From contig NZ_CP109598.1 in the NCBI RefSeq assembly GCF_036327775.1, positions 2,108,001 through 2,172,000 on the forward strand: DNA of 64,000 bases, in the 5' to 3' direction. Each line of letters begins with the position of its first letter. Position 1 is the stretch's first letter. The translations under genes were made by a program, and so were the position numbers. The notes beneath the pieces are model-generated. The model was given only the letters and a program-made list of their open reading frames with translations, made no database searches and was not told the DNA's origin. This DNA comes from Streptomyces sp. NBC_01498. GTDB taxonomy: Bacteria > Actinomycetota > Actinomycetes > Streptomycetales > Streptomycetaceae. Positions 22,301 through 29,659 of this stretch are shown here, piece by piece.

Positions 22301-22383
22301 GCGGACGGGTCGGCGGACGGGTCGGGCGCCCCGCCCGGGGGCGGGCGGGGCGTGGCACCGGGGGGCGGGCCGGGGGCGGTCAC
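19324..22383 (-). CDS. vWA-like/TPR protein of a VMAP ternary system (SAV_2336-type)
   Basis: A large protein of 1019 residues. A proline-rich N-terminus contains a small helical segment (about 48-75, ELVARLRAAGRDMSAEALAD) typical of SAV_2336-like proteins. A von Willebrand A-like domain starts near 211; its metal site appears as MDASPT (D217, S219, T221), with a further LTLVISDC strand. The C-terminal half is helical and repeat-rich, resembling tetratricopeptide arrays. GTG at 22383 begins four bases after the stop of the MoxR gene. In the vWA-MoxR-VMAP conflict systems described by Aravind and colleagues this is the vWA component, expected to work with the ATPase and deliver the signal to the protease partner. 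Confidence 0.75.
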   Translation of the reverse strand: MTAPGPPPGATPRPPPGGAPDPSADPSADPSAGPVTEPSAGTSGAADGLTELVARLRAAGRDMSAEALADALWLARLTTPRARTPDRPGHDGPPTAGATASDTAVGPPTDEQAPPPEPPPPGPEQTAPLSLYAPSGAEAVPTRSFPIRAPATGALSGLLGLQRSLRPLRGYQPPVPPVLGTDLDEEETAERSAADGLLRPVRRPAARREAEIQLLMDASPTASVWQPTLERLRQACERLGAFRDVQVHYLHQGPDGSVMAGTGPDPHQTRLRPAGRLRDFSGRRLTLVISDCVGPLWQSGAAQRLLYRWAETSQIAVVQPLPPRLWDRTALPADPGTLVHEPGVGRGTRFLPDETHGRETPPAGALPVPVLLPTDRVLGHWAQLLGGTGTRTMRGAAGWVLPRHPARHAAGPYSGARTPQARLRDFRSGASPGALELAVHLAAVPLYLPVMQLVQEALLPDTGPMQLAEVLLGGLLERLPDIADMRGPRYDFAPGVRELLLEMLDRGAAELVLKYLSEYVTRRFGKGMRNFPALAVARLQGLDTGHPVVPEDPDGGPQADEELFAQVPARVVRWYQPVRPVPGRLDEAERLLGLWRDRRDRQMLFDAQALAEAALAAEGGGRSRHLLGRVLFARANTAEARRDPAEARRLLVRAEGLFTGREPATAVARADVRHELWRQDGDVQWLHAAVAGLVEMAEGGDLATETARRLRMGRVLLDLARTGPEREEPAGAAARELRSALPLLAELEAPPPRRAGALLDLVAALRLTGERDTAELLSLTDAAESAAGDSARLLLRARHERAWIHREAGDTEAADTAYRQAERGEPRDSRARCELLAEWGEMLLTVTGRPDRAEGILREALTNVSSRAPLRWRLHLLLGTALLGRYRGTGAGAGFLPDVYEGCHLLELSARRADDPVTRARAWLALAGARLELPDADTHFASVETAYGRALSEAPAPSVIAARALHGRGALYERMTRPFAALADYRAADRHWRRLTDHGTPVPEAEVRATRERIERLSR

Positions 22384-22387
22384 ACCA

Positions 22388-23467
22388 TCACCTCGGACGG
22401 TCGAGCGGGCGGAGCAGCATCTCGGCGAGCCGGTTGCGGGTGACCTGTTCGGCGTCGGCCGCCCGCTGGGTCACGTACAGCGCGTTCAGCAGCTGGTCGG
22501 TGGCGACGACCTCGCCGGGCTCGCGCTGGAGGAACCGCTCGATCAGCTCGGCGCCCTCCTCCAGGGCCTCCTCCCCCAGATGCGCGGCCACCATCGCGGC
22601 GAGCTGTTTCTCGCCCGGCGGTTTCAGGTCGAGCTGGATGCAGCGGCGCAACAGGGCGGCGGGGAAGTCCCGTTCGCCGTTGGAGGTGAGGATGATGAAC
22701 GGGAACGCGGTGCACCGCACCCGGCCGCCGGTGACGGTCGCCGGTGTCCCGTCGTCGGTCAGGACGTCGGTGGCGGGTTCGCGCTCGACCCGCCGCTCCA
22801 GTTCCCGGATGGTGAACTCGCCCTCCTCCAGGACGTTCAGGAGGTCGTTCGGCAGGTCGATGTCGCTCTTGTCGAACTCGTCGATGAGCAGCACCCGGGG
22901 CAGCCCGTCGGGCGAGGGCAGCAGCGCCGTACCGAGCGGGCCGAGCCTGATGTACGAGCCGATGGGCGGCTGGCGCACGGTGTCCCCGGAGACGGCCCGG
23001 TCGAGCTGGACGTCCTGGAGCCGTCCGATGGCGTCGTAGTGGTAGAGGCCGTCCTGGAGGGTGGTGCGGCTGACGACGGGCCAGCGCAGGACGCGGCCGA
23101 GGCGCAGTTCGTGGGCGACGGCGTGGGCGAGGGTCGATTTTCCGGTGCCGGGGTTGCCGGTGACGAGCAGCGGACGGCGCAGTTGCAGCGCGGCGTTGAC
23201 GGCCTCGACCTCTTCGGGGCGCGGGTGGAACGACTCCACGAGGCGGCGTTTGACGCCCAGCCGGCGCGCGTTGTCGACCTCCTCGGTGTCCGCCTCCCGC
23301 GGCGTACCGTGCGTACGGTGGCCCGTGTCCGTGCCGCTCGCGCCGTCCGTACCCGCCGTGCGGCCGGTGTCCCGCGCGGTGAACTCCCGCCAGGGGGGCG
23401 GATCGGGTAAGTGCCGCGCACCGTCGTGCGGCAGTCCCGCTCCCCGGTAGATGCGCCAGTCGCTCAC
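22388..23467 (-). CDS. MoxR-type AAA+ ATPase of the VMAP ternary system
   Basis: A cytosolic AAA+ ATPase of 359 residues. Walker A GNPGTGKST is at 104-112, Walker B is VLLIDEFDKSD, and sensor 1 lies in FPFIILTSNGERDF, with arginine-finger residues in LLRRC. GTG at 23467 has GAGGAG seven bases upstream. The first 60 residues are an unstructured extension. It stands between the protease-VMAP gene and the vWA gene on the same strand, with 115 and 4 bases between, so the three are one operon. MoxR ATPases act as chaperone-like remodelers for vWA partners. Confidence 0.88.
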   Translation of the reverse strand: MSDWRIYRGAGLPHDGARHLPDPPPWREFTARDTGRTAGTDGASGTDTGHRTHGTPREADTEEVDNARRLGVKRRLVESFHPRPEEVEAVNAALQLRRPLLVTGNPGTGKSTLAHAVAHELRLGRVLRWPVVSRTTLQDGLYHYDAIGRLQDVQLDRAVSGDTVRQPPIGSYIRLGPLGTALLPSPDGLPRVLLIDEFDKSDIDLPNDLLNVLEEGEFTIRELERRVEREPATDVLTDDGTPATVTGGRVRCTAFPFIILTSNGERDFPAALLRRCIQLDLKPPGEKQLAAMVAAHLGEEALEEGAELIERFLQREPGEVVATDQLLNALYVTQRAADAEQVTRNRLAEMLLRPLDRPR

Positions 23468-23582
23468 TGTTGGCTCCTCGTCGGTGTCGGCCCGGAGTGT
23501 GCCCGGCGTCGTGGACCTCCGTACCCAGCCTGGTCGTCCGTATCCGGCCCGCGGCAGGTCGTCGGTCGGGAGTGTGCGGCTG

Positions 23583-25637
23583 TCATGACCGAGGTGCGCG
23601 CAGGGGTTCGTCGGGCAGCGCCGGCCGGTGTGGCGGATCGTAGATGAGGACGAGGTGCCGTGCCCAGGCGGTCTCCCGGTCGCCCTGATCGGGGTCGGCG
23701 CCACGGTTGCGGAGCACCCGTACGCGCTCCCGCAGGGCGTCCCCGGTGGGTACGTCGTGGACGAGGCGCGCGGCCTCGCGGTAGAACTCGGCGCAGTCGT
23801 CGTGCCCGTCCTCGCCGGTGCGGCGGAACAGGACGGCGACATGCCCGGCGTGGAAGGCGCGGGTGAGGACGCGGGAGCCGCGCCCGGTGGCCGTACTGGC
23901 GCAGTACACCGGCAGGGTGGCGCCCGTGACGCCCGCCGTGCTCACCGACAGCCGGGCGTACGCCGCCTCCTCTCCCTCGGGCGCGGCGGCCGAGTGACCG
24001 GCGTCCGGGACGTCGAGGCACAGCGGCACGGCCACCAGCGGCCCCCGGTCGGTGGCCCGCCTGCCCCGGTTCCACTCCGGGGTCACGCCGTCGCGGCGGC
24101 GCAGCTGGTCGCGCAGCGCGACGACCCGGCGCCGTCCGATCGGGAGCGTGTGCACGCTGGGCGGGTCGTCGGCGCGCGGCAGCCGGGAGCGCCATTCGTC
24201 GACGGGCTCGTCGAACAGGGCGCGGGGCAGCAGGAAGTCGACGGCCGCGACGTACTGCCCGGCGTCGGCGCGGGCCAGCGCCTCGCTCAGCCCCTGGCGT
24301 ACGGCGGCCTCCAGGCCGGAGCGGGGGACGCCCTCCTCGTCGTACCGGACGGTGGTGGTGCCGCCGTCGGAGTCGAGCAGCTGGACGCGCCAGGGGTGGG
24401 TGCCGTACACCTCGGGCTCGATGACGACGAGCACGTCGTCGTGGACCGGGCCGCCCGCCCGGTCGGGGCCGGGGTTCGGCGCGGGGTGCCGCTCGGCGTA
24501 CCGCTCGTCCTTCGGTTCGGGGTCGCCGGCGAGGAGCGCCAGGCTCTCCTCGCGGATCACCTCGGTCTCCAGGGCGTTGGCGGCCTTCTCGACCCAGTCG
24601 CGGAGCCGCCCGGCGCCGGGGGTGTCGCGGGACGCCCGCAGCGTGGCGTACACCATCGCCGCGTACAGCACGACGGCTTCCTGTTCGAGGTCCCGGCCCG
24701 CCAGTCCGGCCTCCGTGCCCTCGCGCGGGTCGTAGAGCAGCCCGGAGCCCTCGCGCCAGGTGCGCGGGTCGTTGGACTCCATACGCTGCGGGCTGCGCAG
24801 CAGCCGGCGGCTCGCGCCGTTGACCAGGTGCAGCACCTGGCCGGGGCCGGACGGTGGTTCGACGTCGGCGAAGAGCCCGTACAGCTGTGTACGTGACTGG
24901 GAGGTGAAGCTGTGCGGCTGGCCGTACGCGGCGGCGAGCCGGGTGTGCAGCCGGGGCCAGCAGTCGCCGGAGCCCTCGAAGCGGCGCAGATGGTGCCGGT
25001 CGTGGGCGGCGAGGACCTCGGTCCAGAGGGAGTCGGCGCCCTGGTCGCCGAGGGTGCGCAGGGCGGTGACGGACTCGGCGCGGCCGATGGTGGCGTCGCC
25101 CTGGCCCTTGCCCTTGATGACGCCGATGACCGATCCGTGCCGGGCGTCGATGACGGGGCCGCCCGAACAGCCGTGCAGGACCAGTCCGTTCTGGAGCCAC
25201 ATCGGGTTGCGGCGGCGGCCTCCGGTGGCCATCGCCGTCGTGGAGAGGAACTCCTCGCCGCCGTACGCCCCCGACGTCTGCGCCCAGCCGTACAGCTCGA
25301 CCTCGGCGGGGGTGGCCGCCGAACGGTCGCTGAGCCAGAGGCAGTCGGCGAAACCCGCGCCGGGCACGCGGACGAGCGCCAGGTCGTGACCGGTGAGGAC
25401 CCGGGCGATCTCGCCCTCCAGCCGGTCGTCGTCGTAGGTGGTGACCGTGACTGGGCCCCCTGGCTCCCGCTCCATCGCACCCACCCTCTTGTCCACGACA
25501 TGCGCGCAGGTCACGACCCACTCCGGGGCGACGAAGAATCCGCTGCCCCAGAATCCGGCACTGCCCCTGTCATACCCGGACCCACCGGGCCCGATGCGGA
25601 CCACTCCCCGGCTCACGGGGTCTTCGAGGGAGCTCAT
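23583..25637 (-). CDS. Trypsin-like serine protease fused to VMAP-type C-terminal region
   Basis: A protein of 684 residues without a signal peptide. The N-terminal 190 residues are a chymotrypsin-fold protease with an intact triad: His46 in TCAHVVD, Asp85 in GHDLALV and Ser158 in GCSGGPV. The remaining residues resemble the middle and C-terminal domains of vWA-MoxR-associated proteins, including a conserved stretch VPLCLDVPDAGHS and a C-terminal segment ending in ARHLVLIYDPPHRP. ATG at 25637 overlaps the stop of a short upstream frame (ATGA) and has no good ribosome binding site of its own, suggesting coupled translation. The protease would be the effector of the ternary system, kept silent until activated. 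Confidence 0.82.
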   Translation of the reverse strand: MSSLEDPVSRGVVRIGPGGSGYDRGSAGFWGSGFFVAPEWVVTCAHVVDKRVGAMEREPGGPVTVTTYDDDRLEGEIARVLTGHDLALVRVPGAGFADCLWLSDRSAATPAEVELYGWAQTSGAYGGEEFLSTTAMATGGRRRNPMWLQNGLVLHGCSGGPVIDARHGSVIGVIKGKGQGDATIGRAESVTALRTLGDQGADSLWTEVLAAHDRHHLRRFEGSGDCWPRLHTRLAAAYGQPHSFTSQSRTQLYGLFADVEPPSGPGQVLHLVNGASRRLLRSPQRMESNDPRTWREGSGLLYDPREGTEAGLAGRDLEQEAVVLYAAMVYATLRASRDTPGAGRLRDWVEKAANALETEVIREESLALLAGDPEPKDERYAERHPAPNPGPDRAGGPVHDDVLVVIEPEVYGTHPWRVQLLDSDGGTTTVRYDEEGVPRSGLEAAVRQGLSEALARADAGQYVAAVDFLLPRALFDEPVDEWRSRLPRADDPPSVHTLPIGRRRVVALRDQLRRRDGVTPEWNRGRRATDRGPLVAVPLCLDVPDAGHSAAAPEGEEAAYARLSVSTAGVTGATLPVYCASTATGRGSRVLTRAFHAGHVAVLFRRTGEDGHDDCAEFYREAARLVHDVPTGDALRERVRVLRNRGADPDQGDRETAWARHLVLIYDPPHRPALPDEPLRAPRS

Positions 25638-25888
25638 GCGTCGACACGCGGGGAGCGCGCGGCGTACGAGGGCGTGAACTCCGTGGACGAGGGGGCTGAC
25701 GCGGACAACCGGAGTGTGGGCACGTCGCCCGGACCTGCCACCCGCACGGGCCCGCGACCTGCCACGCGCCCGCGCGCCGGAGCGCGTACGCACATGGGCG
25801 CCGGGGCCCGTCCGGGAGCGCCGCGCCCCGTACCGCCGCCGAGCGGCTCCCGGACCAGCGGCTCCCCGACGAACCGACCGTCTTTCAT
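25634..25888 (-). CDS. Possible small protein translationally coupled to the protease gene
   Basis: A frame of 84 residues starting at ATG 25888 after GGGGGAACGGGG and ending in an ATGA overlap with the protease start. No family was recognised. The middle is Gly/Pro/Arg-rich, which is what GC-rich non-coding sequence would also give. It is listed because of the start-stop overlap and the operon position between the Trypco1 gene and the protease. Confidence 0.35.
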   Translation of the reverse strand: MKDGRFVGEPLVREPLGGGTGRGAPGRAPAPMCVRAPARGRVAGRGPVRVAGPGDVPTLRLSASAPSSTEFTPSYAARSPRVDA

Positions 25889-25929
25889 GCGTACCCCGTT
25901 CCCCCGAAGTTGAGACACGTGGGACGAGG

Positions 25930-26385
25930 CTAGCCGGATGATCCGGCAGGGGGGAGCGGTTCCGGTCGGGGCGCGTCCCCCGGGGCCGGTGGTCCGGCGG
26001 GCTCGTTCCCGGGGGCCGGTGGTCCGGCGGGCTCCCGCCCCGGCTGCCAGGTGAGGGTGACGGAGATGGACGCCTTGGCCTCCCCGTCGGCGAGGACGGC
26101 CGCCACGGCGGCGCCCGGTCTCATCGCCAGTTCGATGCCGAACGTGGCGCTGACCTCGCTCGGCCCCGCCGCCCGCGCGGCGTCCACCACGGTCGCGCCG
26201 ACCGCCGCGATCACCTCGTTGACACGGGTCACGCCCGCCCGGAGCCGGTCGACGGCGCCGACGTCGTCGAAGACCGACTCGTCCGGCCGCAGCACGCCGA
26301 CCCTGGCGAGAATGGTCTGTCCGCCGGGCAGCGTCACCTCCCGCACGTCCTGGCCCTGTTCGCCGTGGTCTCGGTCGTGGTCCAC
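25930..26385 (-). CDS. Trypco1/CU044_2847-type trypsin-co-occurring protein
   Basis: A small cytosolic protein of 151 residues. The core VTLPGGQTILARVGV followed by a helical segment and a strand-rich block (EVSATFGIELAMRPGAAVAAVLADGEAKASISVTLTW) is the pattern of the trypsin-co-occurring domain 1 family found beside effector proteases. The C-terminal 35 residues are a proline-rich tail with the unit EPAGPPAPG repeated. GTG at 26385 follows GGGGGAGGAACGACG. It heads the operon that continues with the protease, MoxR and vWA genes and is probably an accessory or adaptor of the protease. Confidence 0.75.
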   Translation of the reverse strand: MDHDRDHGEQGQDVREVTLPGGQTILARVGVLRPDESVFDDVGAVDRLRAGVTRVNEVIAAVGATVVDAARAAGPSEVSATFGIELAMRPGAAVAAVLADGEAKASISVTLTWQPGREPAGPPAPGNEPAGPPAPGDAPRPEPLPPAGSSG

Positions 26386-26492
26386 CGTCGTTCCTCCCCC
26401 GTTTCCGCTTCCTCCGCCGCCCGCTCCGTGCCGCTCGCCGTGGGGCCGCTGTGCGATACCTCCCCTCCCCATCCGGTGGTTACGCTGGCCGT

Positions 26493-26675
26493 ATGTATTT
26501 CACTGATCGCGGGATCGAGGAACTGGAGAAGCGCCGGGGCGAGGAGGAGGTCACCTTCGAGTGGCTGGCCGAGCAACTGCGTACGTTCGTCGATCTCAAC
26601 CCGGACTTCGAGGTTCCGGTGGAACGTCTGGCGACATGGCTCGCGCGGCTGGACGACGACGAGGACGACGAGTGA
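26493..26675 (+). CDS. Conserved small acidic protein (DUF6104-like)
   Basis: A protein of 60 residues, MYFTDRGIEELEKR followed by a helical region and an acidic tail (LDDDEDDE). It resembles a small Streptomyces family recalled as DUF6104. It diverges from the Trypco1 gene with about 107 bases between starts. No catalytic motif is seen and the function is unknown. Confidence 0.75.
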   Translation: MYFTDRGIEELEKRRGEEEVTFEWLAEQLRTFVDLNPDFEVPVERLATWLARLDDDEDDE

Positions 26676-26754
26676 CGCCCGCAACGGACGAGTTGATGCC
26701 CGGCAGGGACGAGTGACGCGCCCAAGGCCCCCACGGCAGGCATCGCGATAGGTC

Positions 26755-26810
26755 TTGACTTCCCCAACCCACGATATATCGTGTCGAACAAGAGACGCGA
26801 TATGTTGCGT
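26755..26810 (+). promoter_or_regulatory. Promoter and paired palindromic operators of the DUF4097-padR operon
   Basis: A TTGACT (-35) lies at 26755-26760. A perfect palindrome, ACGATATATCGT (26771-26782), covers the -10 position (TATCGT, 16 bases after the -35). A second, imperfect palindrome, ACGCGATATGTTGCGT, follows at 26795-26810. Both are AT-rich islands in very GC-rich sequence and block the promoter and early transcript, which suggests repression by the PadR protein encoded two genes downstream. Confidence 0.7.
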
Positions 26811-26838
26811 CGTGGCCGGGTCCCAGGGGGTCAGCACC

Positions 26839-27777
26839 ATGGCAGAGTCGACGTGGGAAGTCAGTGAGCCCAAGAAGCTCACATTCGACGACCCGGTGAC
26901 GGCGCTCAGCGTGCGCGTCGTGAACGGCGCCGTCAACATCGTCGGAATCGACGACGCGGTCCTCGCCGAACAGGGCGGGGCGCGCCTGGACATCTCGGAG
27001 ATCGACGGGCCGCCCCTGATCGTCACCCGCTCGGGCACCACCCTCACCATCGCCTACCAGGACCTGCCCTGGCAGAACCTCCTCAACTGGCTCGACGGCA
27101 AAGGTCATCGCCGCCGTGCCGTCGTCTCCCTCACCGTCCCGGCGGGGGCGGGCGTCGAGGTCGGCGTCGTCGGCGCGAGCGCCGTGATCTCCGGGGTCAG
27201 GGGCCGTACGGAGATCCGTGGCGTGAGCGGGGACACCACCCTCGTCGGTCTGGCCGGACGGGTCAGCGCGGAGACCGTCACCGGGAACGTGGAGGCCCAG
27301 GCCGTCACCGGCGATCTGCGCTTCCACTCGGTCTCGGGCGATCTGACCGTCGTGGACTGCGGAGGCTCGTCGGTGCGGGCGGACACCGTCAGCGGCGACA
27401 TGACCATCGACCTCGAACCCGCGGGCGGACCGACGGACATCAAGGTCAACACGGTCTCCGGCGAGGTGGCCATCCGGCTCCCGCACCCGGCCGACGCGAA
27501 GGTCGAGGCCAACACGGCCAGCGGCTCGGTCTCCAACGCGTTCGAGGACCTGCGGGTGGGCGGTCAGTGGGGCGCGAAGAAGATCACCGGCACGCTGGGG
27601 GCGGGCACGGGGCGGCTGAAGGCCGTGACGGTGTCCGGCTCGATCGCCCTGCTGCGCAGGCCGCCGGCGGACGACCCGAACCCGTACGACGCGGACCACC
27701 CCCCGGCCCCGGCCGGCGGAACGCCGACCGGCACGACCCCGACCGACGCGGCGCCCGCCGACAAGAAGGAGCTCTGA
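26839..27777 (+). CDS. DUF4097 family beta-strand repeat protein
   Basis: A cytosolic protein of 312 residues without signal peptide or membrane helix. Its centre (about 105-270) is a right-handed beta-helix-like repeat with units such as VSGDTTLVGLAG, VTGNVEAQAVTGD, VSGDLTVVDCGG and VSGDMTIDLEPAG, typical of DUF4097 adhesin-like proteins. The tail is Pro/Asp/Thr rich. ATG at 26839 has only a weak ribosome binding site. It ends one base before the padR start, so the two are co-transcribed and probably a regulated pair. The molecular function is unknown. Confidence 0.85.
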   Translation: MAESTWEVSEPKKLTFDDPVTALSVRVVNGAVNIVGIDDAVLAEQGGARLDISEIDGPPLIVTRSGTTLTIAYQDLPWQNLLNWLDGKGHRRRAVVSLTVPAGAGVEVGVVGASAVISGVRGRTEIRGVSGDTTLVGLAGRVSAETVTGNVEAQAVTGDLRFHSVSGDLTVVDCGGSSVRADTVSGDMTIDLEPAGGPTDIKVNTVSGEVAIRLPHPADAKVEANTASGSVSNAFEDLRVGGQWGAKKITGTLGAGTGRLKAVTVSGSIALLRRPPADDPNPYDADHPPAPAGGTPTGTTPTDAAPADKKEL

Positions 27778-27778
27778 C

Positions 27779-28762
27779 ATGCCCCCGGTCTTCGCCCACG
27801 GCCGCCTCCGCCTCTACCTGCTCAAACTGCTGGACGAGGCGCCGCGCCACGGCTACGAGGTGATCCGGCTGCTGGAGGAGCGCTTCCAGGGCCTGTACGC
27901 GCCCTCCGCCGGCACGGTCTACCCGCGCCTGGCCAAGCTGGAGGCGGAGGGTCTGGTCACGCACGCCACCGAGGGGGGCCGCAAGGTCTACTCGATCACC
28001 GAGGCGGGCCGCGAGGAGTTGGCGGGCCGCGGCGGTGAACTCGCCGATCTGGAGCTGGAGATCCGCGAGTCCGTCTCCGAACTCGCCGCGGAGATCCGGG
28101 ACGACGTACGGGGCGCGGCGGGCCGGCTGCGCAACGAGATGCGCGCGGCGGCGGCCTCCGCGTCGGCCGGCACCCCGTCCGGCGCGGGCACCGAGCGGGA
28201 GGACTGGCCGGGGGACGGCGAGTCCTGGCGCGCGGCCAAGGAGGAGCTGCGCCGCGCCAAGCAGGAGTGGAAGGAACAGGCCCGCCGGGCGAAGGACGAG
28301 TCGCGCCGGGCCCGCGAGGACGCCCAGCGGGCGCGCCGCCAGGCCAAGGAGGCGCAGGAGACGGCGCGGCAGGAGATGCTGCGGATGGCCAAGCAGGTCC
28401 AGGACCAGGTCCAGGGCCACTTCGCGCGCGGCGACTGGCCGACGGGCCTGCGGGAGGGCCTGTCCGAACTGTCCACCCACTTCGGCGGCCTGGCGAAGGG
28501 CTCGGTATGGCCCCCGCAACCCGGGCCGGACACGGCCGAGTCGCCCGAGGCGCCGGACGAGGCGCCGTCGTGGGCCGAGGACGTCCCCGCGACGGGCGAG
28601 CCGGCCCGCGATCTGGACCGCCTGCTGGACCGCTTCCGCGACGACGTGCGCGACACGGCCCGCGACCACGGCATCACGGACGCCCAACTCACCGATGCCC
28701 GCGCCCACTTGTCGACGGCGGCGGCCCGCATCGACGCGCTGCTGCGGGGCCGGAAGGGTTAG
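27779..28762 (+). CDS. PadR family transcriptional regulator with long coiled-coil C-terminus
   Basis: A regulator of 327 residues. The N-terminal winged helix (about 8-85, LRLYLLKLLDEAPRHGYEVI then the PSAGTVYPRLAKLEAEGLV recognition segment) is typical PadR. The C-terminal part is unusually long and highly charged: about 145-205 is a run of Arg/Lys/Glu/Ala-rich coiled coil, followed by a second helical domain near the end. Standard PadR proteins are 110-190 residues. It is probably autoregulatory through the operators in front of the DUF4097 gene. Confidence 0.9.
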   Translation: MPPVFAHGRLRLYLLKLLDEAPRHGYEVIRLLEERFQGLYAPSAGTVYPRLAKLEAEGLVTHATEGGRKVYSITEAGREELAGRGGELADLELEIRESVSELAAEIRDDVRGAAGRLRNEMRAAAASASAGTPSGAGTEREDWPGDGESWRAAKEELRRAKQEWKEQARRAKDESRRAREDAQRARRQAKEAQETARQEMLRMAKQVQDQVQGHFARGDWPTGLREGLSELSTHFGGLAKGSVWPPQPGPDTAESPEAPDEAPSWAEDVPATGEPARDLDRLLDRFRDDVRDTARDHGITDAQLTDARAHLSTAAARIDALLRGRKG

Positions 28763-28852
28763 GAAGGGTGCGGTGGAGGTGAGGGTCTCCCCCAGCTCCA
28801 CCGCACCCGCCGCACCCACCGGACCCGCCGTTCGCGTCACCGCGTCACCGCG

Positions 28853-29395
28853 TCACCCGAACAGGGCCCGCTCCAGCGCGCCGTGTGTCGCGCCGTGGTC
28901 CGCCAGGACCTCCGACACCACCCCCGGCCGTACCGTCAGCGCCAGCAGGATGTGGGCGTCGGAGATCTCCTTGTCGCCGCGCCCCAGGGCGATCCGCAAG
29001 GACTGCTCCAGTGCCTTCTTCGCCTCGGGGGCGAACTTCCGGTGCGACGTCCACCCCCGTTTCGCCCACCCGCCGACCCGCATCGCGCCCGCCCCGTGCG
29101 TCTCCTCGACCGTCGAGACGATCCGCGCGACGTCGATCCCGATCCCGGCGAGCGCCGCCGTGTCGGCGGGCGACATGCCGCCCTGGCGGCGGGCGTCGGC
29201 CAGTCCCGCCTCCACGGAGGCCCGCCGGTCCAGGACGCCGAGGGAGGCGAAGGCGAACGCCGAGCGGGTGCCCCGCGAGTCGAGGAGCGCGAGCAGCAGA
29301 TGCTCGTCGGTGACCCGTGACGCCGAGGTGCGCTCGGCCTGGGTGACGGCGCCCGTGACCACGTCCCGTGCGCCCTTCGTGAACCGTTCGAACAT
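28853..29395 (-). CDS. Clp N-terminal domain protein (ClpC N-domain-like, no ATPase)
   Basis: A protein of 180 residues made of two Clp N repeat motifs: MFERFTKGARDVVTGAVTQAERTSASRVTDEHLLLALL at the start and KFAPEAKKALEQSLRIALGRGDKEISDAHILLALT in the second half. There is no AAA+ domain, so it is not a chaperone by itself but may bind Clp substrates or adaptors. ATG at 29395 follows GGAGG and overlaps the stop of the upstream HTH gene, showing translational coupling. Confidence 0.88.
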   Translation of the reverse strand: MFERFTKGARDVVTGAVTQAERTSASRVTDEHLLLALLDSRGTRSAFAFASLGVLDRRASVEAGLADARRQGGMSPADTAALAGIGIDVARIVSTVEETHGAGAMRVGGWAKRGWTSHRKFAPEAKKALEQSLRIALGRGDKEISDAHILLALTVRPGVVSEVLADHGATHGALERALFG

Positions 29396-29604
29396 CACTG
29401 CCTCCCGTACTTCTTGTGTACTGCCTGCCTGCTGACCCCGAGCTGGGCCGCGATCTCCTGCCACGACCAGCCCTGGTTCCGGGCGCTGCGGACCTGGACG
29501 GCTTCGAGCTGTTCGAGCAGCCGCCGCAGCGCGGCGACCGCCCTCAGCCCGACTCGTGGGTCACGGTCGCCCGCCCGTTCGGCGAGATCCGTCGCATCAC
29601 TCAT
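29395..29604 (-). CDS. Small helix-turn-helix DNA-binding protein
   Basis: A protein of 69 residues with a C-terminal helix-turn-helix, WSWQEIAAQLGVSRQAVHKKYG. It is coupled to the ClpN gene by an ATGA overlap. There is no room for a ribosome binding site between its predicted promoter and the ATG at 29604, so its mRNA is probably leaderless. The paired GTCAA-N6-TTGAC sites in its promoter are candidate self-operators. Confidence 0.88.
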   Translation of the reverse strand: MSDATDLAERAGDRDPRVGLRAVAALRRLLEQLEAVQVRSARNQGWSWQEIAAQLGVSRQAVHKKYGRQ

Positions 29605-29607
29605 GAC

Positions 29608-29650
29608 GTCAATCTACGTTGACACCTCGGTCATGTCAACGCAGATTGAC
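29608..29650 (-). promoter_or_regulatory. Leaderless promoter with two GTCAA-N6-TTGAC operators
   Basis: On the minus strand, TTGACA (29634-29639) is followed after exactly 17 bases by TAGATT (29611-29616). The transcription start would fall at or within a few bases of the ATG at 29604. Two 16-bp copies of GTCAA-N6-TTGAC (29608-29623 and 29635-29650), which are inverted copies of each other with one mismatch, straddle the -10 and the -35. Confidence 0.75.
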
Positions 29651-29659
29651 ACTCGGGGG

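Noticed and set aside
19075..22443. A 1122-residue plus-strand frame opposite the vWA gene
   Set aside because: Shadow frame; the minus-strand protein fits the operon and the family.
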